Shown here: one piece after another, positions 12,692 to 22,484 of the stretch
Numbering within the stretch: the stretch's first letter is position 1
Layout of the letters: each line of letters starts with the position of its first letter
Assembly: GCF_022581195.2 (NCBI RefSeq)
Contig: NC_061452.1
Span: 1,805,501 to 1,869,500 of the forward strand
Length of the DNA: 64,000 nt
Direction of reading: 5' to 3'
DNA from: Helicoverpa zea
Taxonomy: Eukaryota > Arthropoda > Insecta > Lepidoptera > Noctuidae
Translations under genes and position numbers: made by a program
Notes under the pieces: model-generated
Told to the model about the DNA's origin: nothing
Seen by the model: only the letters and a program-made list of their open reading frames with translations
Databases searched by the model: none

Positions 12692-12887
12692 CTAGCCGTT
12701 TTCCCGCGGTTTCACCCGCGTCCCGTGGGAGCTACTGCGCGCACCGGGATAAAAAAAAGCCTATGGTACTCGCAGATAATATAGCCTTCTAATGGTGAAA
12801 GAATATTTAAAATAGGTCCAGTAGTTTTTGAATTAGTCCATTACAACCAAACAAACAAAGTTTTCCTCTTTATAATATTAGTATAGA
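12692..12887 (-). mobile_element. Complete short Helitron-like element, 196 bp
   Basis: On the minus strand it begins TCTATACTAATATTATAAAG (after A, complement of 12888) and ends CGGGAAAACGGCTAG before T. The interior has CCAGTAGTTTTTGA and GGCTATATTATCTGCGAGTA equivalents. It is the best full-length reference in the window for the family represented at 8540, 11197, 13388 and 29768. No ORF. Confidence 0.85.
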
Positions 12888-13387
12888 TTACCTACTTTAT
12901 TATCCATACCAATCCACAACCCAAACCTTAATCACCCGACCCCCACACAAAAATATTAACCGACAATACCAAAGAGCGTTCAAGTTCAATGACCCTTAGT
13001 TAAAATACAACCTGTTTAAAAGAGTGGTCTTAAACCTATCGCTTTCCGGCCTCTTGTCAGGCATGCTTCGACTATGATGGATTGGTTCGACGATAAAAAA
13101 ACAACTATGGGTGTAGAATAAAATTGGTACTTCAATAGTACTGTTAGTGTGTGGTGTATTGATCTTTCTCTAAAACTAGTGTCCGTTACAGGTTTCACCT
13201 GTGTTTTGTGTTTGTGGGAACTTCTTCGATATAAAATACTCTTATTGGATTATAATAGTCGTCCTCAAAAAAGGGGATATCTATCACTGAAAGGATATCG
13301 GTCCAGCAGTTTCTAATTACGTATTACTAATTTAAGGTTGCCTAATTAAAAGTTAGATAGCGTTATCAACGAGTCGAGGTTTATGAA

Positions 13388-13583
13388 AAACTATTCCCGC
13401 GGTTTCACCCGCGTCCAATGGAAACTACTGCCCGAACCATGACAAAATATAGCTTATACTCGGGAATAGTGTAGCTTTCCAATAGTGAAAGAATTTCTCA
13501 AATCAATTCAGTAGTGTTCGAGCATTAAGGACACAAACAAACAAACAAATAAAAAGGAAACCCTTTTTATTATAGTAGTATAA
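13388..13583 (-). mobile_element. Degraded Helitron-like element
   Basis: The minus-strand family signature is visible (CCCGCGGTTTCACCCGCGTCC, then AATATAGCTTATACTCGGGA, AATAGTGAAAGAATTTCTCA and a CAAACAAACAAACAAA tract). The terminal CTAG and the TC end are mutated. It lies 500 bp from the complete copy at 12692 in the same orientation. Confidence 0.65.
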
Positions 13584-13631
13584 ATAATATAATTCTCAAA
13601 ATTATTATTAATCTCATTAATTCCTAGACCC

Positions 13632-14235
13632 TGTCAATTAAAGGGCGCCTATATATCTAGACACACGGCAGTGTGTCCGCCAAGTTCGAGCAAAAAAAGC
13701 GACACACCGGCCGTGGGTTATATTACACGAACCATTTCGGGCCAAATTCGACCCCCCTGTAACTCAAAATCTATTTTATTTACGCATATCAAATTTCTAG
13801 TATCTATTGAGACCCCCTCATTTATCTAAAATACAAAATTTCATTAATATACCTATTGTAGGTCTTGAGATATTGACGTCAGAAAATCGCTATTTTTACT
13901 ATACACTCACTGACTGACTGATTCACTGACTCACTCATCAAAAACCTAGACCACTTCCAATGGTCGTATTGACTTGAAATTTGGCATGGAGGTAGGTCTT
14001 TATGTCAAGGTAAAGGGAAAAATCTGAAAATGGCCAAGTGTGAGTCGGTTTCAAAATAATGAAGGTGTTTTATACCCGGTGTAAATTTATACCCCTAAGG
14101 AACTAAAACTACTAAATTTATCTATATTTATATAATATATCTTCGAATGGTACAAAGGTTTGTATTTAGTCAAAGTAAAGTAAAAATCTGAAAACGGCCA
14201 AGTGTGAATCACTTTCGAAAATAACGAATGTGTAA
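13632..14235. repeat. Interspersed repeat with duplicated 'GGCCAAGTGTGA' block
   Basis: The segment has a low-complexity CACTGACTGACTGATTCACTG run followed by ATGGTCGTATTGACTTGAAAT and GGCCAAGTGTGAGTC. The block TGAAAA(T/C)GGCCAAGTGTGA occurs twice, near 14024 and 14191, each followed by an AATAA(T/C)GAA.GTGT block, so this part is tandemly duplicated. Similar wording is common in insect genome repeats. The class is not certain. A CRE octamer lies at 13874-13881. Confidence 0.5.
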
Positions 14236-15460
14236 CTTTGATCCACGAACATAATATATGATAACATGTCATGTCAGTCAGTTGGTAAATCTAGTCCATT
14301 TAGTTAATCTAGTTCATTTCTTTGTAAGAAACATAGTGCATATTAAAAAATCTAAAAGATAGTATAAATGAGACATTCCTTTAACTAACTTCATTATAAG
14401 AAAAAAATAAAATAAACAACCTTACAAAAATAAATGAAATCCCACCCAAAACAAAAATGTGAAGTTTTAATAGAAAATTAAATACTTGATTCATTGCGTT
14501 TAGTAGGTTTATAACAAGGTGTATGAAAACTTTCCAAGTAACATCATTAAAAAGTAACTATTTTTAACTGAGGTATGTGTATGGAACTTGGTACTTATTC
14601 AGATCTCACTTCTTTTATAGGCGAAGCATTCCCATATTATCGAACTTGGCAGTCTTTCACATTTTTGTTTTGGGTGGGATTATGACCAATTCCCAGCAAA
14701 ACTAATAAACATTATAATGTCCCCCATACACTAATACATTCATAACAATTCACGAGAACCAACTGTTTTGCATGCGGTGTCAATTACAAGTGCAAATGAA
14801 CAACCTCGACCGCAGACTATGTAATGTATAGACAGGACTGAGAGAGAGAATGATTATGCGGATAGAAACATTTTCGATATGCGTATGTACGCTTAATAAA
14901 AACAGTGAAATATTTATTACAAGTGAAAGAGGGTGGTTTTTAATTTATTTACAAAGCAGATTTTATGATAAAAGAACTGGGAATGTCTATTAATGTCTAG
15001 TATTAAAAATACATTTAAGTTGACACACATTTAATTTAGTTTTTTTTATAGATTGTTTCTGATGTACAAATAAAATTGATACATTTCAATTTTTAACGAT
15101 GTTGTGAATAAGGTTCTAACATTTCCAAAGAACCGTCTTTGCAAATATAATACAGTTTCCTTGTCTATTTGTTCGCAACTCTGAGTCGATGCAAACTAAT
15201 ATTTTAAGTGAGACTGTAACTTTATCTCTTCATCTATCATTGTCGAGTCGCTGAGCAAATTATGATGAAATTGGGCTCAACACCAAGAAACGATAGAATA
15301 GACTTTGGTCTGGACACAAAAGTCTTGAAGATGTGTAGAAAACTTTGATCCTTGCAAACATTACAAATGCGTTTTTGGTTTGTTATATAAATTTTTACTT
15401 GATAGGGAAAATGGCAACATCTTGAGGAAACCTGGAATATAAAGTCTGATATCACCAACC
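14236..15460. other. Unassigned A+T-rich DNA
   Basis: I see no gene, TIR pair or repeat family member here. It contains poly-A/T runs only. Confidence 0.4.
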
Positions 15461-15552
15461 CGCATTGAGCAAGCGTAGTGATTAATGCTCAATCCTTCTC
15501 CGTGTGAGAGGAGGCCTTTGCCCAGCAGTGGGACGATAAAAAGGCTGTAACA
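15461..15552 (+). repeat. Non-LTR retroelement-like 3' tail (family 'GCCCAGCAGTGGGACG')
   Basis: AATGCTCAATCCTTCTCCGTG, GAGAGGAGGCCTTTGCCCAG and CAGTGGGACGATAAAAAGGC appear in order. The same tail recurs at 53028-53097 on the same strand and 18674-18755 on the opposite strand. Similar tails in lepidopteran genomes are usually attached to non-LTR elements; I assign that from memory and could not verify it. No coding part remains. Confidence 0.6.
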
Positions 15553-16693
15553 GGAACAGGAAAAATGGCTAAAACTAGTTGATATAATTTGACTTGGATG
15601 TGGTAATTTTGGAGACAGAGATAGACAGACTCCTGTTGTCTTGGGTACTGGAATATATAAGTATATAATATGTGAGAAATATATCATAATGCAATATATA
15701 CCAACATCTACCTATCTATAGAAAGTTAGAAAAATCAACCAGAAGTCAGACAAAGTTGCGGATCAAATCTAGTCTTTAAAACGGATATTATTGACGCGAA
15801 AACCCATGTACTAAGAATTTTCCTCGTCCGTGACTATGTTCTATAAATAAGCATGATTTTTATCACATAGTGTGCGTTAGTTACGTAGTTATAGGTATAG
15901 ACAGATAGAGTAACGTTGATGCGTTATATGATAATTTGTTCTGAGGTTCAAACAACTCAATAGTGTGTCTATGGTATTGGTGATGTTTGACTTAGATATT
16001 TATTAGAATAACCAGCTGTTTTGCGAGGTCGTTATTCATATGCCAGATCAATATAACTTTGGAGTTTAGTTCTGAGAGTTACACTGGATATATAGAATCT
16101 TTGGGTCTTTTTAATCATTTTTTGAAGTTAAAGTAACCAGTTGTGTCTGAACTGGTGCATGAGACCAAAAAAAAAGATTTGAAAATTCTACTAAATTTTT
16201 CATATACTGTCTTAATTTTTTGAACATTTATTGTTAAGTGTGCAATAAAAAAAAAAAAATATGTTTCACCTATTTTCTTAAACCGTCAAGGTTGTTCCTA
16301 ACATATAAACAAATCTTAGTCCACCCCTTTTTATAGCAGCCCATAAAACATAGTTGACATAGTGGACTCGGTAGTCGATTGTCAAATAGCGAACATCGCT
16401 GAAAAGCTTTAACTTTTCGAACTTGAGTTATTACTTCTAAAGCGACATGAAAGAGGTTTGGTTCGGCCGACAGTGACCGATAGACAGAAGTGGGATGAAA
16501 AATCTGAGGATAAAGGTAGCTGTCGACTGACTGCTTGTATGGAGTGATTGACACAGTGAGAAGATATTGGTATTATAGAAAGGTTTGTAGTGTGCTGTAA
16601 TGTAACTATAAGTTGGTGGTTTTGTAGCTACTGCAGGTTAGTGAATGTGAAGCTTAAAAACATATTGATGTAGGATATACAACTAGTTTCTAA
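15553..16693. other. Unassigned DNA
   Basis: No gene supported. The minus-strand frame at 16270-16554 (94 codons) has mixed composition without a family motif or splice signals and is not called. Confidence 0.35.
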
Positions 16694-17083
16694 GGGTGCG
16701 TCCACATCTGGCGAATGTGCCGCGAATGTGCAGCTCGCGAGCCGTTTGCAACCTGCCCGCGAGCTGCGCGCGTGCATTTTTGTTCGTGCGCCGCTTCTGC
16801 GCCGCCCGCGCGCAGTTCGCGCGCGACCTAAGCGCCGTACGCGATCAGCGCGCAGGCGGCGCGCGACGCGCTCTTTATTAAATAATAAACGGAACTGTAA
16901 GGGCGAGAACTGAGTGCGCGCAGATCGCGCGCCGCTCGCGCGCTCTATACGAGCCTTGCATGAGTTGCGCTAAGGAGGCGCACCAAGCTATTGCAGTGAC
17001 TGCACGCGCGCAGCTCGCGGGCAGGTCGCAAACGGCTCGCGAGCTGCGCATTCGCGGCACATTCGCCAGATGTGGACGCACCC
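16694..17083. mobile_element. GC-rich Tourist-like MITE, 390 bp, 83-bp TIRs
   Basis: The two ends are inverted repeats of about 83 bp with only two mismatches, starting GGGTGCGTCCACATCTGGCG. The 3-bp flanks TAA at 16691-16693 and 17084-17086 are identical, as in PIF/Harbinger (Tourist) insertions. The interior is very rich in CGCG/GCGC words, unlike the A+T-rich neighbourhood. The three apparent open frames inside are by-products of this composition. Low divergence between arms suggests recent activity or gene conversion. Confidence 0.9.
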
Positions 17084-17086
17084 TAA

Positions 17087-18628
17087 GGTATTACTTTCCA
17101 CACACGGCTGAAAAGTAAAGGTTATCCGTTTTCAAGCTCGCTGGAGATACTAGACTGGTCCAGGAGTTCTAGTGTGAAAAATTAACAAACGTACTTATGG
17201 ACATACTTACAAACATTCTAGAAATTTAAGCCCATGAATTTCATCAGTTGAAAAACACAGGACATAACTGGCAAAAGGGCAATAAGGCTATAGGTAAATT
17301 GCAGACAAAATACCTAGCTAATTCTGGAATGTCGAAAACCCTTCACCGTCGCCCGTCGCCATGAGGAATGCATTAATTTCCATCGTTACCTCACAATGGC
17401 GGTAGTTTCCCATAACATTAGAAGCGCATATTAATAGCCGCACACTAAATGATTCGGGCATGCGCTCAGAAGAGTGATGGTAAGATACTAAAATAGATAA
17501 AACAATTTACATTTAATTTTGTTAAAAGGTTCTGGTAAGTTGTAGCTTAAAATTTTTTCTAACACCCGATAAACAAAATGTCCTTTCAGTCGCTTAAAAA
17601 TAATAAGATTTTGGTCAATTATTAAAACATCAACAGCTGGTCTTCCAAATTCTATTTTCTGATTCATTTTGTTCTAGATGTTTACAATGTGTCCAAAGAC
17701 CTTTGTTTTAATTGGTCATCATGTTTCTACCCATAGCAATAAATCTCCATTGATTCCTCCATCCACATTCCTACATCAATATCAAATATACTAAAGAACA
17801 AAAAATCGTCCGAATAGAATAACCTCCTCTTTTAGAAGCCAGCTAAAAGATACACTGCCTAACACACAGCATTTTCCTACAAAACTTGCGTGATAGAAGG
17901 TTTGCCTTCGGCTACAATTGGCAAGCTTCGTGATAATTCGTGCTGCGAGCAGACGCTGTGGCTAATCAAGAATCGTGGGTGCTTGACCGGCTCGCAATAG
18001 ACTGATAGGTGTTGCGCCGGAAAATATTCTGTAAGTACTTGTCTATGAGTACCTACACTTATGTATTGTGGAGGTTAAGTTAAGAACTGTGATGAAAGAT
18101 GTGTAGGCAGGCTACATAGTGGATTTGTCCATCTATTAATTTGTCTATAAGAAAATCTACTCATTCTGATACCTACGCAAAACTATCAAAAATCAAACAA
18201 TTATATTTACTTTCACAGAATTTAGAGAAAACCTACTACAAAATAAACCTGGTATTTTTATGGTCCATTTGACTACAAATAGATATTCATACTTAGGTAT
18301 TCACACTGAAATACATTAAAAGTTTTTAACAAACAGTTAACAAGCCTAGTTACTTCTTCAACAACTCTTATTAGATTATCAACAAGATCTCAGAAGACCC
18401 GATAACATTCCAATCAAGCTAACAAGAGCTTCACGACTTAAAAGAAACAATAATCATTTTCCCTTTAATCCTGCGATTAGCTGCAAGAAGCAGTCTCACC
18501 CTTAAAGGTTGGCTTTGGTAGCATTCCACCGTTTGTCTCGGCGGCTCCTAGTCGGCTCAGGAATTAACATCGATTACAAATACCTAATGTTTGTATGGAC
18601 GTGTGAAACTGTGACTGATTAATGCAAA
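17087..18628. other. Unassigned DNA
   Basis: No supported gene or repeat pair. A moderately GC-rich segment at 17880-18000 has no recognisable motif. Confidence 0.4.
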
Positions 18629-18909
18629 CTGCAGACTAAATAGTCGGCCGACAGTTGCCAAATGGTTCTTCGTTATCATCAGCCTTTTATCGTCCCACTG
18701 CTGGGCACTGGCCTCCTCTCACACGAAGAAGGAGTAGCCCGACGCTTGGAATAAAATATTGGAGAAAGTCTTGAATCCAGTCAAAGTTTTCAGTCGGTCT
18801 GATACCGTCTAAATATCTGATCTTTGTTATGTGCGGGCCACCATTCATCTTCATACTAATTTATGAGCCCAAACAAACTATCGGCCGACCAAAAGTTTGT
18901 AGTCTGCAG
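18629..18909. mobile_element. MITE with CTGCAG ends, interrupted by a retroelement tail
   Basis: Inverted ends CTGCAGACTAAATAGTCGGC and, on the opposite strand, CTGCAGACTACAAACTTTTG followed by GTCGGCCGATAGTTTG mark a TIR element. The right half is repeated at about 45315-45425 (TGATACCG...TGTTATG.GCG... CTTCATACTAATTTATGAGC-like, then CAAACAAA.T.TCGGCCGAC). Inside lies a minus-strand copy of the GCCCAGCAGTGGGACG tail, so the MITE was a target for retroelement insertion. Confidence 0.65.
18674..18755 (-). repeat. Non-LTR retroelement-like 3' tail, nested
   Basis: Minus-strand copy of the same tail as 15461-15552 (CAGCCTTTTATCGTCCCACT, GCTGGGCACTGGCCTCCTCT on the plus strand). It interrupts the MITE at 18629-18909. 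Confidence 0.6.
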
Positions 18910-19380
18910 GTACTTACACGTACTGAGTGCACAGAATTGTGATCACCGTCTGGTGTATTTTTAGACGGTTGCTGGACAAGAAACAGCTGATTGTAAGCGA
19001 TGTTTTCTGAGGCCTTTATAGGGTAATTTTAATGGCTGTATTAGTCTTGGTTTTCTTCATGTTTGGTAAAGTATATTTTTCATAATTTATGATCGAGGGT
19101 AGAACGAAATGTTATTTTAATTATTCTGATTAATACCACTGTTAAATTCCATTATAATCATAAAAACTGGCATTTATAACTTAATTTATAATTAAGTAAC
19201 TTCATCAATTTCTAAAAATCCTTGAAAGATATATCAATTGATTATATTCCAATGCCTACGATGCGATGTGATCAAATGATGTTGTCTGCATATCCATTAC
19301 TTAAGGTTTGCCTCCCCTTGTCAACCTATTTGGTATGGTAGCAGGTACTATCCGATAGCAATCGACTGATGCATCTCATG

Positions 19381-19470
19381 TATCGATCGACTGAGACTTC
19401 GACGAGGAGACGTAGTGAATGTGTATTTTATATCGATAATCGAGAATCGAATAAGTAGCAGTATCGATTT
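19381..19470. promoter_or_regulatory. Cluster of ATCGAT words including a perfect DRE
   Basis: TATCGATCG at 19381, a perfect palindromic TATCGATA at 19431-19438 and TATCGATTT at 19462 fall within 90 bp. TATCGATA is the DREF/BEAF-32 recognition word of insect core promoters and boundaries (known from Drosophila). A promoter or boundary role here is inference; the CpG-rich zone starts about 600 bp downstream. Confidence 0.35.
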
Positions 19471-19999
19471 GGTTTTAATAAAAATAAGTCGGTAATGTTG
19501 AAAACTATTCTTGGTAAGGTGTAAATGTAGTAAAGAAAAATATTTATTTGTGTCCTCACATTGAAAATTAAGAAGTTAAAAATGAAATCGAATCTATCGA
19601 AACAAGACTTACTGCGATTAGCATCGGGTGCTACTAACATTCGGAATGCACGGAAATGAGAAATATTCTATTCCACGACCGTACTCCTTTCGCCTTAATT
19701 GCGTTGGCGCCACAAGGTAATTAAACGTGAATTTTCATACCGGCATCCGTCAAGCGGACCTAGATACACCCGACCAACTATTTAAAGACACAACTCTTTC
19801 GAAACTGGTTCCTCAGACATTTTTAAACCTCAAAATAAACCACCGCACGTTTCTCAGTGAATGGCAAGTATGCAAGTAATTTCATACCAACAGAGAAATA
19901 GTAAACTCGACGTAAAATTCAGCCGCTAACCTTGAACGGAGGTGCCAACTAGCGCGAACTTGTTGCAATGCTAATCATAACTCTGGTGGTTTAGAAAAC

Positions 20000-20260
20000 C
20001 GGTTATTTCAGTGCCGTGAGACCGCCTGAAGAGGGAGGACGTAATTTATACAAAATTAGTGCATGAAATTGTGTTCGGAGCGCGTTCGCGAAATAACCGC
20101 GGCCCAAACCGGTCCTCGCGTTCGAAGAAAGCCGCCATTGTGGGGCGGCCATTACGAAAATTCGGCCATGTTTGTTTCGCGGCGCAAAAACGCGGCAAAA
20201 GTGAACGATCTGTCTAGTCGCGGTTAGAGACGTCATGTCGGATTCTAAATTCAAATTCGA
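20000..20260. promoter_or_regulatory. CpG-rich patch with three GCCAT (Pho/YY1-like) words
   Basis: The sequence is unusually CpG-rich (GGAGCGCGTTCGCGAAATAA, CGGTCCTCGCGTTCG). Three GCCAT words fall within 40 bp near 20130-20170 (GCCGCCATTG, GCGGCCATTA, TTCGGCCATG), the core bound by Pho/YY1. An unmethylated-type CpG patch in A+T-rich insect DNA often marks a promoter or first exon. No coding exon is seen. The role is inferred. Confidence 0.35.
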
Positions 20261-20537
20261 ACAGATGATTCGGGATAGTTCGTCTGAGATCGTCTGTCGG
20301 CGTGAATAACTTGTGGTTACATGTCAGAGGCGTTGGCGGTGGATAAGGTTGCTCACACATTGGATAAGAAAAGCGTAACGCTGTAAGTCTAAAAGCTAGC
20401 ATTTTTTTTCGATTCCGGTCTGTTTTTGCATTCTGCTTTTCTGTAGGTCTTATTATTAAATGTCCCTTTTTTTTTGGTACTCTTTTGAATCTAACGAACA
20501 TTATGGGACGTTAAAGGGTGGGGGAACTAAAGCCTTA

Positions 20538-20755
20538 TCTACTATATAAAAATAAGTCCGGTTTTCCTCCCTGACGCTATTACTCCAGAACGCACGAACC
20601 GATTTCCACGGTTTTGCATTCGTTGGAAAGGTCTCGGGCTCCGTGAGGTTTATAGTAAAGAAAATTCAGGAAAAACAAAAAAAAATATCACCAAACAATA
20701 TGTTACGTAAAACGAAGCCATCTGGTGGCGGAACGGAGTTCGCCGGGTTTGCTAG
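20538..20755 (+). mobile_element. Helitron-like element, TCTACTATATAAAAATAAG family
   Basis: It starts TCTACTATATAAAAATAAGT after A and ends CGGAGTTCGCCGGGTTTGCTAG before T, fitting the Helitron TC...CTRR rule and A/T insertion. A second copy at 54051-54244 matches almost base for base over the first 140 bp and diverges by a small A-rich indel in the middle. It is a different family from the copies at 8-13 kb. Non-autonomous. Confidence 0.8.
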
Positions 20756-21039
20756 TTCTGGTATATAACTGCGGACACTTAGGTAGTCTAGTACTAGATG
20801 TACTTTAACCAAAGATGAATACTAATCCACATCCACACAAAGTAGTGTGTTGTTTATCAAAATAATTTAGTTGAAAATGCTTATGAGGCCTTACTGTAAA
20901 TCCAAAAACATTGTTTCATTTCATATTGTTAATCGTAAGAATTCTGTTGAAAAAATACCCAGGTACTCAATAGATTACACCTGTTTCGTTTACCAAAAAA
21001 TCAAACTGCATCCAAAGCCTTTGTCTGTCGCGTCCGCCT

Positions 21040-21345
21040 ATACCATGCGTCGGGGTCATCGCGAGCTGACGTCATCAGCGCTGGACCAATGGGGGCGAGG
21101 GGGCAGGGGTGCGCGGGACGAGCGCGGCGCTCGCGGCCAGTCGCGGCCCTCCGCCGCCCAGTGCGAGCCGCGTGCGCACAGTGAACCTCACGAGTACCAC
21201 GCCGCTTACCGCACGCTTCATCGCTCCATACTTTACCATAGCGAGAACCACTAACATCTTTAAGCCTTTATCTAAAGGCTTCGTAAAACGTTTTGGCTAT
21301 ACATTGAACGTGCGGTTTTGGGATACAAGGATCTTTAATCTACTG
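21040..21345 (+). promoter_or_regulatory. CpG-island promoter with candidate untranslated first exon
   Basis: A CpG-dense stretch contains a perfect CRE (TGACGTCA, 21067-21074), a CCAAT word (GGACCAATGGG) and GC-box-like GGGGGCGAGGGGGCAGGGG within 60 bp, followed by G+C-rich DNA to about 21235. Composition then drops to A+T, and AATCTACTG|GTGAGT at about 21346 is a strong 5' splice site. The frame through the donor is open but has no ATG, so an untranslated first exon is more likely. The gene it would serve is unknown; a plus-strand gene ending at 42.1 kb is one possibility. Confidence 0.45.
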
Positions 21346-22303
21346 GTGAGTTATATATTTTTTTGTCCTTTTTAAGTTGGCTCAGTTTAAAGTATTCGCG
21401 ACCGGTTTCGTAAGTTGGGCCGGTGCGAATTCCTCGGCCGCCATTTATCTTTGTGATCAGACTACCGCCTATTTTGTAATTAGTACAAGTAATTTCCTGC
21501 ACATTATAATGAACTAATTATGAGTTCATGTAATGTATTAAGATGATTGAGATACGAAATGTCTGTTTCCTGGTTTTTGTGCCTATGAAATATTTTATGA
21601 CCGACAATTCGTGTCTGTAGTATTTTTTCTATCTTTCGTTTAGCATGTTTTTTTCCACCTCTCTTAGAATCCTTTTTTCCACTACCCGATACTTTAACAA
21701 TCCTGTTTTATGTTACTTGAAAAATGTGGGTAGCATCTTTTCACCGCCATTTCATCGCATCTCAGAGTGAAGATTCATGTTCTATTCAAATCTAATTCTA
21801 AGACGTATAGCTAAGTGGTACAACATATGTGGGTTTTTGTGAGGCATTTACATCCGGGTTCGTTGTCTGCGCCGCCCACCGCAGGCCTTGACCGCCGCGA
21901 ACCCGCCACGACTCGGCCACGACACAACTTATCTTCACACAAATCTTAAAAAGATTTTTGGAGACGATTAAATTTTTAACGGTTTTTAACAGACTGGATT
22001 TCGAATTAAAAGTGGGGGTAAGTGTTTTAAATAATCGTTTGGGAAAATACTTAAGTTAGTCAGTACAATGAACCGCTGTTTAGTTACGCCTCTTGAATAC
22101 TTGAGCCGGCGAATGAAAATGTTCTTTTTTACATAAACGTTACCGTCGACTCCCACGCACGTCTTAATTAAGTAGCCATCTACATACTCGATTAACAAAC
22201 CGTTTCTGTCTCAAAAACATATTATTTGGCAGCGATAGATTGCATAAAATTATTAGTAGGTAATAATTTACGAATAAAAGTTGTTAAACTTGTTAAACAT
22301 GTA

Positions 22304-22484
22304 CCCCTTACTTATAAAAATCTCTAATCACCTTCTAAGCAACATTTTAACTAATCACTACTTAAAGCCTTAAGTACTGATTAAATGTTAGTTACGACAT
22401 GCTTAAGCAACGTTTATAAGTAAGAATTTTCTTAAACAGCCCTTAAGTATTACTTATTATTTAATTCACGTTTATAAGTAAGGC
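22304..22484. mobile_element. 181-bp MITE, CCTTACTTATAAA family (copy 1)
   Basis: Ends are inverted: CCCCTTACTTATAAA on the left and TTTATAAGTAAGG on the right. The interior has further self-complementary words (CTTAAGTACTGATTAAATGT, GACATGCTTAAGCAACG). A copy at 56568-56750 in the same orientation agrees over nearly the whole length. Non-coding, with the potential to fold into a compound hairpin. Confidence 0.75.

Noticed and set aside
15237..15687. Minus-strand frames at 15.2-15.7 kb including a 108-codon one
   Set aside because: The longer frame runs through the retroelement tail at 15461-15552, and both are Ser/Ile/Phe-rich noise.
16696..17081. Arg/Ala-rich frames at 16.7-17.1 kb
   Set aside because: They are read from the inverted arms of the GC-rich MITE; the left and right frames mirror each other.
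20871..21254. 127-codon plus-strand frame over the CpG island
   Set aside because: The second half is Gly/Arg/Ala/Pro-rich because of GC content, and the first half is A+T noise; no homologous motif. A promoter and untranslated exon explain it better.
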